Shown here: piece by piece, positions 35,965 through 47,693 of the stretch
Layout: every line of letters begins with the position of its first letter
Position numbering within the stretch: the first letter of the stretch is position 1
From: Budorcas taxicolor
Lineage: Eukaryota > Chordata > Mammalia > Artiodactyla > Bovidae
Reading direction: 5' to 3'
Length of the DNA: 64,000 nucleotides
Assembly (NCBI RefSeq): GCF_023091745.1
Contig: NC_068920.1
Span: 117,827,622-117,891,621, forward strand
Program-made: the position numbers and the translations under genes
The notes under the pieces: model-generated
Told to the model about the DNA's origin: nothing
The model's database searches: none
What the model saw: the letters and a program-made list of their open reading frames with translations, nothing else

Positions 35965-37517
35965 TGTCCAGCTCTTTGTGATCCCATGAATCACAGCATA
36001 CCAGGCCTCCCTGTCCATCACCAACTCCCGGAGTTCACTCAAACTCATGTCCATGAAGTCAGTGATGCCATCCAGCCATCTCATCTTCTGTCGTCCCCTT
36101 CTCCTCCTGCCCCCAATTCCTCCAAGTGTCAGAGTCTTTTCCAGTGAGTCAGTTCTTCGCATGAGGTGGCCAAAGTATTGGAGTTTCAGCTTTAGCATCA
36201 GTCCTTCCAGTGAACACCCAGGGCTGATCTCCTTCAGAATAGACTGGTTGGATCTCCTTGCAGTCCAAGGGACTCTCAAGAGTCTTCTCCAACACCACAG
36301 TTCAAAAGCATCAATTCTCCAGTGTTCAGCTTTCTTCACAGTCCACCTCTCACATCCATACATGATCACTGGAAAAACCATAGCCTTGACTAGACGGACC
36401 TTTGTTCGCAAAGTAATATCTCTGCTTTTTAATACACTATCTAGGTTGGTCATAACTTTCCTTCCAAGGAGTAAGCGTCTTTTACTTTCATGGCTGCAGT
36501 CATCATTTGCAGTGATTTTGGAGCCCAAAAAAATAAAGTCTGACACTGTTTCCACTGTTTCCTGTCTATTTCCCATGAAGTGATGGGACCAGGTGCCATG
36601 ATCTTCATTTTCTGAATGTTGATCTTTAAGCCAACTTTTTCACTCTCCTCTTTCACTTTCATCAAGAGGCTTTTTAGTTCCTCTTCACTTTCTGCCATTA
36701 GGGTGGTGTCATCTGTATATCTGAGGTTATTGATATTTCTCCTGGCAATCTTGATTCCAGCTTGTGCTTCTTCCAGCCCAGTGTTTCTCATGATGTACTC
36801 TGTATATAAGTTATATAAGCATGGTGGCAATATACAGCCTTGATGTACCCCTTTTCCTATTTGGAACCAGTCTGTTGTTCCATGTCCACCTCTAACTGTT
36901 GCTTCCTGACCTGCATATAGGTTTCTCAAGAGGCAGGTCAGGTGGTCTGGTATTCCCATCTCTTTCAGAATTTTCCACAGTTTATTGTGAGCCACACAGT
37001 CAAAGGCTTTGGCAAAGCCAATAAAGCAGAAATAGATGTTTTTCTGGAACTCTCTTGCTTTTTCCATGATCCAGCGGATGTTGGAAATTCGATCTCTGGT
37101 TCCTCTGCCTTTTCTAAAACCAGCTTGAACATCTGGAAGTTCACGGTTCACATATTGCTGAAGCCTGGAGAATTTTAGGCATTACTTTACTAGCATGTGA
37201 GATGCTAGCACGGTTCACATATTGCTGAAGCCTGGAGAATTTTAGGCATTACTTTACTAGCATGTGAGATGAGTGCAATTGTGCAGCAGTTTGAGCATTC
37301 TTTGGCATTGCCTTTCTTTGGGATTGGAATGAAAACCAACCTTTTCCAGTCTTGTGGCCACTGCTGAGTTTTCCAAATTTGGTTGCATATTGAGTGCAGC
37401 ACTTTCACAGCATCATCTTTCAGGATTTGAAATAGCTCAACTGGAATTCCATCACCTCCACTCGCTTTGTTCATAGTGATGCTTTCTAAGGCCCACTTAA
37501 CCTCACATTCCAGAGTA
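35965..37517 (-). pseudogene. BovB ORF2 remnant: RT and C-terminal domain
   Basis: Reads ASGGDGIPVELFQILKDDAV, IPIPKKGNAKECSN, FRKGRGTRD, FAKAFDCVAHN, TTDWFQIGKGVHQGCILPP and an active site YTDD (36708-36719). The C-terminal domain follows (SKITANDDCSHESKRR to VIHGITKSWT, open over 204 codons at 36576-35962). Breaks include a 67-bp-period tandem duplication before the RT (shifts frame) and a second frameshift near 36500. The RT-part frame 37151-36450 is open for 233 codons. The family's product nicks DNA and reverse-transcribes its own RNA. This copy cannot. Confidence 0.93.
37142..37271. repeat. 63-bp tandem duplication inside BovB
   Basis: Copy 1 at 37142-37204 and copy 2 at 37209-37271 are identical by eye, with the spacer ctag between them. 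The 67-bp period is not a multiple of three. Confidence 0.95.
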
Positions 37518-38254
37518 TTCTACACATGGACATCACCAGATAGTCAACAGCAAAATCAGATTGATTATGTTCTTTGCAGCCAAAAATGGAAAAGCTCTAT
37601 ACAGTCTGCAAAAACAAGACTGGGAGCTGACTATGGCTCAGAACATGAACACCTTATTGCCACATTCAGACTTAAATTGAAGAAAGTGCAGAAAACCACT
37701 AGACCATTCAGGTATGACCTAAATCAAATCCCTTATGATTATACAGTGGAAGTGAGAAATAGATTTGAGGCACCAGATCTGATAGACAGAGTGTCTGATG
37801 AACTATTGATGGAGGTTCATGACATTGTACACGAGACAGGGATCAAGACCATCCCCATGGAAAAGAAATGCAAAAAAGCAAAATGGCTGTCTGAGGAGGC
37901 CTTACAAATAGCTGCAAAAAGAAGAGAAGCAAAAAGCAAAGGAGAAAAGGATAGATATACCCATTTGAATGCAGAGTTCCAAAGAATAGCAAGGAGAGAT
38001 AAGAAAGCCTTCCTCAGAGATCAATGCAAAGAAATAGAGGAAAACAACAGAATGGAAAAGACTAGAGATCTCATCAAGAAAATTAGAGATACCAATGGAA
38101 TATTTCATGCAAAGATGGGTTCAATAAAGGACAGAAATGGTAGGGACCTAACAGAAGCAGAAGACATTAAGAAGAGGTGGCAACAGTACACAGAAGAATC
38201 TTACAGAAAAGAACTTCACGACCCAGATAATCACAATGGTGTGATCACTCACAA
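37518..38254 (+). pseudogene. BovB ORF2 remnant: endonuclease end and linker
   Basis: Open for about 245 codons from YTWTSPDSQQQNQIDYVL to DPDNHNGVITH. The IDYVL and GSxH blocks are the end of the APE-type endonuclease. The family motif SDH reads SEH here (37638-37646). The linker before the RT follows (RPFRYDLNQIPYDYTVEVRN, KKCKKAKWLSEEALQIA, NAEFQRIARRDKKAFL, EDIKKRWQQYTEE). The frame runs on by chance into flanking DNA on both sides. It has no start of its own. Confidence 0.93.
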
Positions 38255-38264
38255 TTACTCAGTT

Positions 38265-39294
38265 TCAGCCAATTTTCTCTCTCTGTGAAGCTTTTTTGTT
38301 CCCTGCAGGTGTTTTTTTCAGTTATCAGAAGTTTAATTGCATTTATCTTCTACCTCCCTTATTAAATGAAATTCATGCAGCTCCCTATTTTGTATTTTCA
38401 CTGAAGTATGGCTTCCCATGCAAATCTTACCAAAAAATACTATGATTTTTACTTTCACTCTATCATGACACTTAGCCCAGTTCTTTATACATACAAAGCT
38501 TATAAGATACTAAGACATAATTTTGAGAAGTGCATCATTATTATTTAAAACTAGGTTTTCTCCTTAACCATGTCATCCGAGTTTGACTTACTTTATAACT
38601 TCTGATACATTTACAGCTATAGACAAGAAGTTACTTTTATAAAAGTCACTGTTATAGATCTGCAAAAAATATAATAGAAATATATATAATTATTTTCATA
38701 TAAAATATATAATGCTTTATATGTAATATATGCTATATATAATGGATAGTATTTTATATATAATGTGATAGTAAATAATTCTGTAAATTCTTCAATTTAT
38801 CCATTCAGCCATTTTTTCACTGTTCTATTTGGCTAATGTATATTGATTATATACTGTATATCAAGGTTTTTACTAAATTGTAGGCATAAAATATGACATA
38901 TATTCACAAATCATTTTGTCTTATGAAGAGATAAGCATGCACTGACAGAAGAGCTTGGTGAGAGATACGATCAGAGATATATCAGATGCTTTAATAATTT
39001 AGAGTTTATATCACATGTCTAAGGTGCATGACCTCTTCAAGTAGGCCACTTAAGCTAAGATATAAAGTAAAATAAAAGCAACTATATAAAAATCAAAATA
39101 AACCAAGATCAGGAACCATCATGAAAATAAAAAATATTACTGTATATCCACAGTGAAGTATTTTGTCAAGATGTTTTAGTGGAGAAGGATCATTGTAAGT
39201 CATAGTAAGGCCTTTGGATGCTATCCAAAACTAGGTTCAGCAACATTGAACAGTCCAAATCAGAGATAATTTTATGATTAAACTCAACTCATGG
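38265..39294. other. Unique, very AT-rich DNA
   Basis: An AT-rich TATATA-type stretch lies at 38670-38770. No gene seen. Confidence 0.5.
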
Positions 39295-39482
39295 CATTAT
39301 GATTCTGCCTGGATTCCAATCTCAGTTCTGCCACTAGAATTCATGAATTTATGGCAGGTAACTGCTGACTGCTTCTATTTGCTCATTTTTTAAAATAATG
39401 TAGAATACCTAACTTACAGACTCATTTGGAGGCCAAAATGAGTTAGTATTTGAAACTTAGAAAAGTGTCTAGCACATAGTCA
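39295..39482 (+). mobile_element. MIR SINE
   Basis: Nearly full MIR order: CTGCCTGGATTCCAATCTCAGTTCTGCCACT, a degraded middle, AGAATACCTAACTTACAGACT, ATGAGTTAGTATTTGAAA, then AGTGTCTAGCACATAGTCAGTG. Confidence 0.85.
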
Positions 39483-39865
39483 GTGTGAAGAGAATGTTTG
39501 AAGATAGGACAATTGGAAAACCGTTGTGGTAACATAGTCTAGAAATGGTGGTGATTTACTCTTGAATTGGTATGGCGATCTGTAGCTAAGCAAGCAAGCC
39601 AAGTTAGAAAGGGGACCCAGAGACAGGAAAACCAAGAGCCTGTCAGAAGAGAAGGGAGGCCCCTGGAAGAAGGGCAGGCTCGCTGATGTCTGTAAAGGCT
39701 CCTTTATGAATTTACAGGAATTGTAAGGACAGAGCCTGGACATGTTGAATGCAAGGCATAAGCTTTAGCTAGATGGATAGGACAAAGAACGGTTGCACAC
39801 TTTGAGCACATTTTACACTGTATTTTTTAAAGTAGTGTCTCCTCATGCTTGTTACCAGTTGTGAA

Positions 39866-39918
<53 letters not shown>

Positions 39919-41502
39919 AGAAAGCCTTCTGAAAATAATCGACTGACAAAACAGAGAAAAGACAGTCAAAATATGCTGGATATTTTCCCCTAAAACTAAC
40001 GACACACAGTTCTTGTCCACAAACTCTCCATGTTGATAGATTTCTTTGAACCAAGGTTTCCTTAAGAAATTGCTTTTATATGTGGAGACATATAGAAATA
40101 GAAATAAAATATTATGCGTCAATTATTTTTTCGAACTTCTTTATTGGTAATATTTTTTGTCTTTACTTGGAAATGAGCTATTTTTGTCAAGATGTCAATT
40201 TTGCAATTAAGAAATTAGCTAATTAACAATATTTTTCAATGTCAGTGAGAACGTAGGTTTTTCTTCTTAACCTGGTAGTAAACTAATCAGAAGGAGAAGG
40301 TTTGAAAGCAGGTACTAGTCCAGGAAAAGTCATGTTATTCACTCTTCCTATAATTTTAAGAAATTAGTAATATTTATTCCTCGGCATTTTGATACTTTAT
40401 TCATGATTCATTAAATGATAAAATATTTGTTTATAGATAAGATGAATTGTGGCTCTTACAGAGAATTTCATTTGCATATTAACTTCTTTAATATGATTTC
40501 AGCTCTGGGTGATTTTATTAGCAGTTCACTAAAGAAACTAAATGCAAGAGGAAATTCAGGATGTAAAGTAGAGACTTTTCCCCCTGAAAAAGAGCATTAA
40601 CATTTACATAAAATAAATGTATCTTTGTTTAAATCTTGGGCATTAATTTTGATAAACTCATCAGTATCACCATTATTATTATTACAAAAATATCAGTGAA
40701 AAATTATAAAATCTTTCTTAAAAGATTACACTGGTATATTCTTCACATGCATCGGCTTAAACGTTAGTAACCTCATCTCTTCAAAATGTTTAAACTTTAG
40801 CATATTTAGCTATATGTTCATTAAAATTGTATATAAATGTAAAATGCTTATAATACAGACTTTTGTTTCCTAAATGATTGTTTTTTCCAATTTTGGTAAT
40901 TGTCTGTTTTAATTTACAGCTTCCTTGACCTACATTGTGAAAACGCATTTCTGTATTTTGTATATTAAAGTTCATAGAGGAGATCTGAGAGCTCTCTTCA
41001 AGTGGTTTACAGTTCATAAAATATCCATATTTAATAAGTTTAAAAGTATAAGCAATTTAAATTAATATATTTTATTAAATTATTAATTTTAAAGTATAAA
41101 ATTAAAATCATTTGAAGTGATTCAAGAGAATATATACTATACATTAATGATATAGGCCCTTAGACAAAGCTTTATCAGTTGTTAAAAATAGTATTACATA
41201 TCTAATCTATTAATTTTCCATCTAGTTTTTCTTCCTACATCTTTGCCAATCCATTTCCAGTTGAGTACTATGAGTATTAATCTAGACATAAATATAAAAA
41301 CCGCTAAAATGTCTTATGATTTAAATGTACATTCACATACTTTGATATTTTTCTAAGCTATTATTACTGCATGCTGATACAATCATCTTCCCATCTTTTG
41401 TTGGAGCAGAATGCACTTATTGTGGGTGACTCAATATCACAACTATATGATTTCAAGTCAATGGAGCCAACAGGCTATATGTTGACTTCTGCTCTTTCTG
41501 TT
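39483..41502. other. Unique DNA with a (TA)n tract
   Basis: No gene recognised. (TA)n at 39871-39916. Confidence 0.5.
39871..39916. repeat. (TA)23 microsatellite
   Basis: Forty-six bases of uninterrupted TA. Confidence 0.98.
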
Positions 41503-42716
41503 GTTCAGTCGTTAAGTTGTGCCCAAATGTTTGCAACCACACGGACTGCAACAAGCCAGTCTTCCCTGTCCTTCACCATCCCACAGAGTTTGCTCACGCT
41601 CATGTCCATTGAGTTGGTGATGCCAGCCAATCATTTCATCCTCTGTCGCCCACTTCTCCTCCTGCCCTCAACCTTTTCCAGCATCAGTATCTTTTCCAGT
41701 GAATCGGCTCTTCACATTAGGTAGCCAAAGCATTGGAGCTTTATTTCAGCATCAGTTCTCCCAGTGAATATTCAGGGTTGATTTCCTTTAGGACTGATTG
41801 GTTGGATCTTGACTTGGCTTGTCCAAGGGACTCTCAAGAGTCTTCTCTAGCACCACATTTCAAAGGTATCAATTCTTCAGCACTCAACCTTCTTTATGAT
41901 CCAACTATCACATTCACAAAAATCATAGCTTTAACTATTTGGATCTTTGTTAGCAAAGTGATGTCTCTGCTCTTTAATACACTGGTTAGGTGTGTCACAG
42001 CTTTTCTTCCAAGGAGCAATCATCTTTTAATTTCATGCCTACAGTCACCAACTGCAGTGATTTTGGAGCACAAGAAAATAAAAATCTGTCACTGTTTCCA
42101 TTGTTTCCCCCACCTATTTGCCATGAAGTGATAGGACCCAATGCCATGATCTTCATTTTTTGAGTGCTGAATTTTAAGTGAGTTTTTCACTCTCCTCTTT
42201 CACCTTCATCAAGAGGCTCTTTATTTCCTCCTCACTTTCTGCCATTAGGGTAGCATCATCTGCATATCTGAGGTTGTTGGTTTTTCTCCCAGCAATCTTG
42301 ATTCCAGCTTGAGCTTCATTCAGACTGGCATTTTGCATGATATACCCTGCATATAAGTGACAATTGTATGACAATATACAGCCTTGATGTACTCCTTTCC
42401 CAGTTTGGAACCAGTCCATTGATCCAAGTCCAGTACTAACTGTTGCTTCTTGTTCAGCATACTAATTTCTCAGGAAGCAGGTATGGTGGTCAGGTATTCC
42501 CATCCCTTTAAGAATTTTCCACTGTTTGCTGTTATCCGTACAGTCAATAGTCAAAGGCATTAGGTTAGTCAATGAAGAAAAAATAGATATTTTCCTGTAA
42601 TTCTCCTTCTTTTTCTGTGATCCAGTTGATGTTGGCAATTTGATCTCTGGTTTATCTGCCTTTTCTAAATCCAGCTTGTACATCTGGAAGTCGTTGGTTC
42701 ATGTACTATTGAAGTT
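41503..42716 (-). mobile_element. BovB, RT core to 3' end, old
   Basis: Minus-strand BovB from the LPDVQAGF-like block to an AAC-type tail. The RT active site YADD is kept (42255-42266), followed by the ESEEEIKSLLMKVKEESEK block, but stops break the frame before and after. The C-terminal half is diverged and has lost most CpGs. No clear target duplication. Confidence 0.93.
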
Positions 42717-43302
42717 TAGCCTAGCTCTTAGTCATACTACTTAATGAAGAAATGAGATGATAGTTGCTATAACAACAGACATTGGTAAGACTGGGATGAG
42801 GTGATTTTTATAAACCTCATAACAGATTTCTCATTAAATATTTTAGCATTAATAGTCAATTTTCCATCATGTTAGATGTGGAGGATAATCATGTCAATGC
42901 TATTAAAGACTGCTTTGTTTATATATTCTTTCTTTAGCCATCTAAGTGTTTGAGACAAGAAAATAAAATATTTAAGAAATAATTTATTACTCAGATATTC
43001 AAAAACACTGCCAAATGTCAGTATTCAGTACTTAAGGATATTCTGCAAAGTTGGATTATGAAGGAGAAAGGTGTAGAGAAGAAAGGAACAGGAAATTCAC
43101 TAAGTTAAAGTAAAAAGGAATTTGGAGAATACCTATGTGTGGGTTTAATCACTTTGAGAGATATAAGAAAAATTTATGCCTAATACATTAATCTCCTAGA
43201 GAACAACAGCTCAGTCAGCTGCAGATAGACAATCTGAACTTGTCTTATAAACCTTATAATATCTTGAGTAATTTACATGAATCTTCTGTATCTTATCAGG
43301 TA
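42717..43302. other. Unique DNA between two BovB copies
   Basis: Nothing recognised. Confidence 0.5.
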
Positions 43303-45245
43303 AGTTCAGGTGCTCAATCATGTCTGACTCTTTGCAACCCCATGGACTGCAGCACGCCAGGCCTTCCTGTCCATCACCAACCCCCGGAGTTTACTCGAAC
43401 TCATGTCCATTGAGTCGGTGATGCCATCCAACCATCTCATCCTCTGTAATCCCTTTCTCCTCTCGTCTTCAATCTTTCCTAGTCTGAGGATCTTTTTCAA
43501 TGAGTTGGCTCTTTGTATCAGGTGGCCAAAGTATTGGAGTTTCAGCTTCAGCATCAGTCCTTGCAATGAATATTCAAGACTGAATTCTTTTATGAAGGAC
43601 TGGTTGGATCTCCTTGCAGTCCAAGGGACTCTCAAGAGTCTTCTCCAACACCACAGTTCAAAAGAATCAATTCTTTAGCACTCAACTTTCTTTATAGGCC
43701 AGCTCTCACATCCATACATGACTACTAGAAAACCAGAGCGATGATTAGATGGACCTTTGTTGGAAAAGTAATGTATCTGCTTTTTAATAAGCTGTCTAGG
43801 TTGGTCATAACTATTCTTCCAAGAAACGAGCGTCTTTTAATTTCATGTCTTTAGTCATCATCTGCAGTGATTCAGGAGCCCCCCAAAATAAAGTCTGTCA
43901 CTGTTTCCACTGTTTCCCCATCTATTTGATATGAAGTGATGGCACCAGATGCCATGAAATTAGTTTTCTGACTGTTGAGATTTAAGCCAATTTTTTCACT
44001 CTCTTCTTTCACTTTCATCAAGAGGCTCTTCAGTTCTTCTCCACTTTCTGCCATAAGGGTGGTGTCATCTGCATACCTGAAATTATTGATATTTCTCCTG
44101 GGAATCTTGATTCCAGCTTGTGCTTCATCCAGTCCATCATTTCTCATGATGTATTCTGCATATAAGTTAAATAAGCAAGATGAAAATAAGCAGCCTTGAC
44201 ATATTCTTTTTCCTATTTGGACCAGTTGTAGTTCAGTGTCCAGTTCCAACTGTTGATTCTTGACCTGCATACAGATTTCTCATGAGGCAGGTCAGGTGGT
44301 CTGGCATTCCCATCTCTTTAAGAATATTCCACAGTTCATTGTGATCCACACAGTCAAAGGCTTTGGCATTGTCAAGAAAGCAGAAATAGATGTTTCCCTG
44401 GAACTCCCTTGTTTTTCTGATGATCCAGTGGATGTTGGCAATTTGATATCTGGTTCCTTTGCCTTTTCTAAATCCAGCTTGAACATCTGGAAGTTCACGG
44501 TTCATGTACTATTGAAGCCTGGCTTGCAGAATTTTTAGCATTATTTTGTTAACATGTGAGATGAGTGCAATTGTGCGGCAGTTTGAGCATTTTTTGGCAT
44601 TGCCTTTCTTTGGGATTGGAATGAAAGCTGACCTTTTCCAGTTCTGTGGCCACTGCTTAGGTTTCCAAATTTGCTGACATATTGAGTGCAGCATTTTCAC
44701 AGTATCATCTTTTAGGATTTGAAACAGCTCAACTGGAATGCCATCACCTCCACTCACTTTGTTCGTAGTGATGCTTCCTAAGACCCACTTGACTTCACAT
44801 TCCAGGATGTCTGGCTCAAGATGAGTGATCACACCAGTGTGATTATCTGGGTCATGAAGTCCTTTTTTGTACAGTTGTTCTGTGTATTCTTGCCATCTCT
44901 TCTTAATATCGTCTTCTGTTGTTAGGTCCACAATGTCCTTCATTGTGCCCATCTTTGCTGAAAATTCCCTTGGTACCTCTAATTTCTTGAAGAGATCTCT
45001 AGTCTTTCCCATTCTATTTTCTTCCTCTACGTCTTTCCATTGATCGCTGAGGAAGGCTTTCTTATCTCTCCTTGCTATTCTTTGGAACACTGCATTCAAA
45101 TGGGTATATCTTTCCATTTCTCCTTTGCCTTTTGCTTCTCTTCTTTTCATAGCTAATTGTAAGGCCTCCTCAGACAACCATTTTGCATTTCTTTTTCTTG
45201 GGGATTTTCCTGATGATTGCTTCCTTTACAATGTCATGTACCTCC
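43303..45245 (-). mobile_element. Longest BovB copy, linker to 3' end
   Basis: About 1.94 kb on the minus strand, 5'-truncated near WTEVHDIVKEA. The linker and pre-RT region is open for 222 codons (45177-44509: SEEALQLAMKRREAKG to IMLKILQARLQ). The next frame 44505-44233 holds FRKGKGTRY, FLDNAKAFDCVDHNELW and LTCLMRNLYAGQE. Frame 44270-43872 holds CQGCLFSSCLFNLYAEYIM and an intact YADD (44064-44075). The C-terminal domain follows (43635-43318). A stop and two frameshifts separate these pieces, so it cannot make the enzyme, and the endonuclease is absent. Middle-aged by divergence. Confidence 0.95.
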
Positions 45246-45916
45246 GTCCATAGCCCTGTACCTTATACCTGATATCTATACTATACAGGAAAATAAATAC
45301 TAAGTTATAAAGTTTTGTAAGAAAAATGTTAGGGCATATGAAGCTTTAGATATGAGTTGCATTGACTACTTCTATGGTTATCAATATTACATGAACTTCT
45401 ATAAGTCTTGTTTAACAGCAAGAACACCAGGGTCTATTAAACAATAGGACTGTTCTTATCCATGTTATCTAAAATCCAGGCAAACACACCACACAAGACT
45501 TTATTCACATTGGAAGTGAATCAGTACTGGGGTGTGGAATGTAAGGGAAGACAACATTGGAAGTGAATCAGTATTATGGTATGGTATGTAAGGGAAGGAA
45601 ATATGGGGCTAGAAATGTAATACTAGATGTATCAGTTGACATTACTTCTGATGGTTTTTATGCATCTAATCCAAATATAATAAATTTCCATCTTATTTTA
45701 CAATACTGTTGATACCTTCTGCCTCATACTTCGCTTGCTTTTACCTAGACTGTTCTAATACCTTCTGAATGAAACTAGCTCCTTCTATTCTTCTGCACCC
45801 AACCGTATTAATTGCACTTACTCTGCTAGTGAGATTAATAAGTAACATTTGTATACAGCTTAATAGTAAATAAAACGCTTGCACAGTAATTATCTCACTA
45901 AATTTAATTTTCCCAC
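45246..45916. other. Unique DNA with a 47-bp tandem duplication
   Basis: The only structure seen is the duplication at 45508-45601. Confidence 0.55.
45508..45601. repeat. 47-bp tandem duplication
   Basis: Units 45508-45554 and 45555-45601 both start CATTGGAAGTGAATCAGTA and share TATGTAAGGGAAG-like ends. They differ at several inner positions, so the duplication is not recent. Confidence 0.85.
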
Positions 45917-46976
45917 TTCAGTTCAGTTAAGTTCAGTCGCTCAGTCGTGTCCGACTCTTTGCGACCCCATGAATCACAGCACGCCAGGCCTCCCTGTCCA
46001 TCACCAACTCCCGGAGTTCACTCAGACTCACGTCCATCGAGTCAGTGATGCCATCCAGCCATCTCATCCTCTGTCGTCCCCTTCTCCTCCTGCCCCCAAT
46101 CCCTCCCAGCATCAGAATCTTTTCCAATGAGTCAATTCTTCTCATGATCTGGCCAAAGTACTGGAGCTTCAGCTTTAGCATCAGTCCTTTCAAAGAACAC
46201 CCAGGGCTGATCTACTTCAGAATGGACTGGTTGGATTTCCTTGCAGTCCAAGGGATTCTCAAGAATCTTCTCTAACACCACAGCTCAAAAGCATCAATTT
46301 TTCAGTGCTCAGCCTTCTTCACAGTCCAACTCTCACATCCATACATGACCACAGGAAAAACCATAGGCTTGACTAAATGGACCTTAGTTGGCAAAGTAAT
46401 GTCTCTGCTTTTGAATATGCTATCAGGGTTGGTCACAACTTTTCTTCCAAGGAGTAAGCGTCTTTTAATTTCATGGCTGCAATCACCATCTGCAGTGATT
46501 TTGGAGTCCCTAAAAATAAACTCTGACACTGTTTTCACTGTTTCCCCAATCTATTTCCCATGAAGTGATGGGACCGGATGCCATGATCTCCATTTTCTGA
46601 ATGTTGAGCTTTAGGCCAACTTTTTCACTCTCCACTTTCACTTTCATCAAGAGGCTTTTTAGCTCCCCTTCACTTTCTGCCATAAGGGTGGTGTCACCTG
46701 CATATCTGAGGTTATTGATATTTCTCCCGGCAATCTTGATTCCAGCTTGTGCTTCTTCCAGTCCAGCATTTCTCATGATGTGCTCTGCATATAGGTTAAA
46801 TAAGCAAGGTGACAATATACAGCCTTGACGTACTCCTTTTCCTATTTGAAACCAGTCTGTTGTTCCATGTCAAGTTCTAACCGCTGCTTCCTGACCTGCA
46901 TACAGATTTCTCAAGAGGCAGGTCAGGTGGTATGGTATTCCCATCTCTTTCAGAATTTTCCACAGTTTATTGTGAT
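45917..46976 (-). mobile_element. BovB, RT core to 3' end, young
   Basis: Minus-strand copy truncated at the HNKLWKILKEMG block, with an (AGTTC)n tail and well-kept CpGs (GTCGCTCAGTCGTGTCCGAC near 45936). Open frames: 46815-46510 (LFNLYAEHIMRN to ITSWEIDWG), 46538-46302 and 46193-45933 (C-terminal domain to VAKSRTRLSD). The active site reads YAGD (46693-46704): one catalytic Asp is Gly. Confidence 0.95.
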
Positions 46977-47105
46977 TAGACAACTTTATTTTTCTTAATG
47001 CAGCTCCAGTAAAATCAACACCAAACTTTCCCAGTATTCTTATGCTACACCTAGATTTATTAGTGTTAAATGTTTTAAAAATCATTTTATAGTACCTAGG
47101 AAACA

Positions 47106-47693
47106 GGGACAGATTTTATTTTCTTGGGGTCCAAAATCATTGTGGACTGTGACTGCAGCCATTATATTAAAAGACACTTGCTCCTTGGAAGGGGAGCTAT
47201 GACAAACCTAGAGAGCATATTAAAAAGCAAAGACATCACTTTTCCAACAAAGGTCCATGTAGTCAGAACTGTGGTTTTTCCCAGTAGACATGTACTGATG
47301 TGAGAGGTGGACCAGAAAGAAGGCTGAGGTCCAAAGTATTGATGCTTTTGAACTGTGGTATTGGAGAGGACTCTTGAGAGTCCCTTGGCTGGAAAGAGAT
47401 CAAATCAGTCAATCCTAAAGCGAATCAACCCTGAATAGTCAAGGACTGATGCTGAAGCTGAAGCTCCAGTACTTTGGGAATCTTATGTAAAGGGTCGATT
47501 CCCTGGAAAAGACCCTGATGCTGGGAAAGATTGAGGACAGGAGTTGAAGAAAGCAACAGAGGATGACATAACTGACTCAATGGACATGAGTTTGAGCAAA
47601 CTCCGGGAGATATTGAAGGATAGGGAAGCCTGGAGTGTTGTAGTCACGGGTTCACAAAGAGTTGCAAACCACTTGGCTGAACAACAACAACAG
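47106..47693 (+). mobile_element. 5'-truncated BovB, old
   Basis: Begins at the DFIFLG block and runs to the C-terminus with an (AAC)n tail. CpG-poor with several small deletions. Lies head to head with the young minus-strand copy 130 bp to the left. Confidence 0.93.

Larger units (their letters stand above)
35931..38254 (-). mobile_element. BovB with inverted 5' third (5' inversion)
   Basis: One insertion of 2324 bp flanked by a perfect 10-bp duplication, ttactcagtt (35921-35930 and 38255-38264). The left part, to about 37517, is BovB RT plus C-terminal domain on the minus strand with an (AGTTC)n tail. The right part, from about 37518, is the endonuclease end plus linker on the plus strand. 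The plus part ends at NGVITH. The minus part begins at the CEVKWALESIT block, which lies only a few residues downstream in BovB. So almost nothing was lost at the inversion. The shared flanks show that one event made both halves. Confidence 0.95.

Noticed and set aside
37467..37517. Possible start Met of a new 273-codon gene at 37467
   Set aside because: The first 17 codons are antisense BovB RT sequence before the inversion joint. The frame opens by chance and has no promoter or start context of its own.
39769..40122. 117-codon minus-strand frame with a long Tyr-Ile run
   Set aside because: The run is the translated (TA)n microsatellite. There is no family resemblance in the rest.
45879..46130. 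Frame with VAQSCPTLCDPMNHSTPGLPVHHQLPEF
   Set aside because: A standard antisense translation of the BovB 3' end, also seen at other copies; not a conserved protein.
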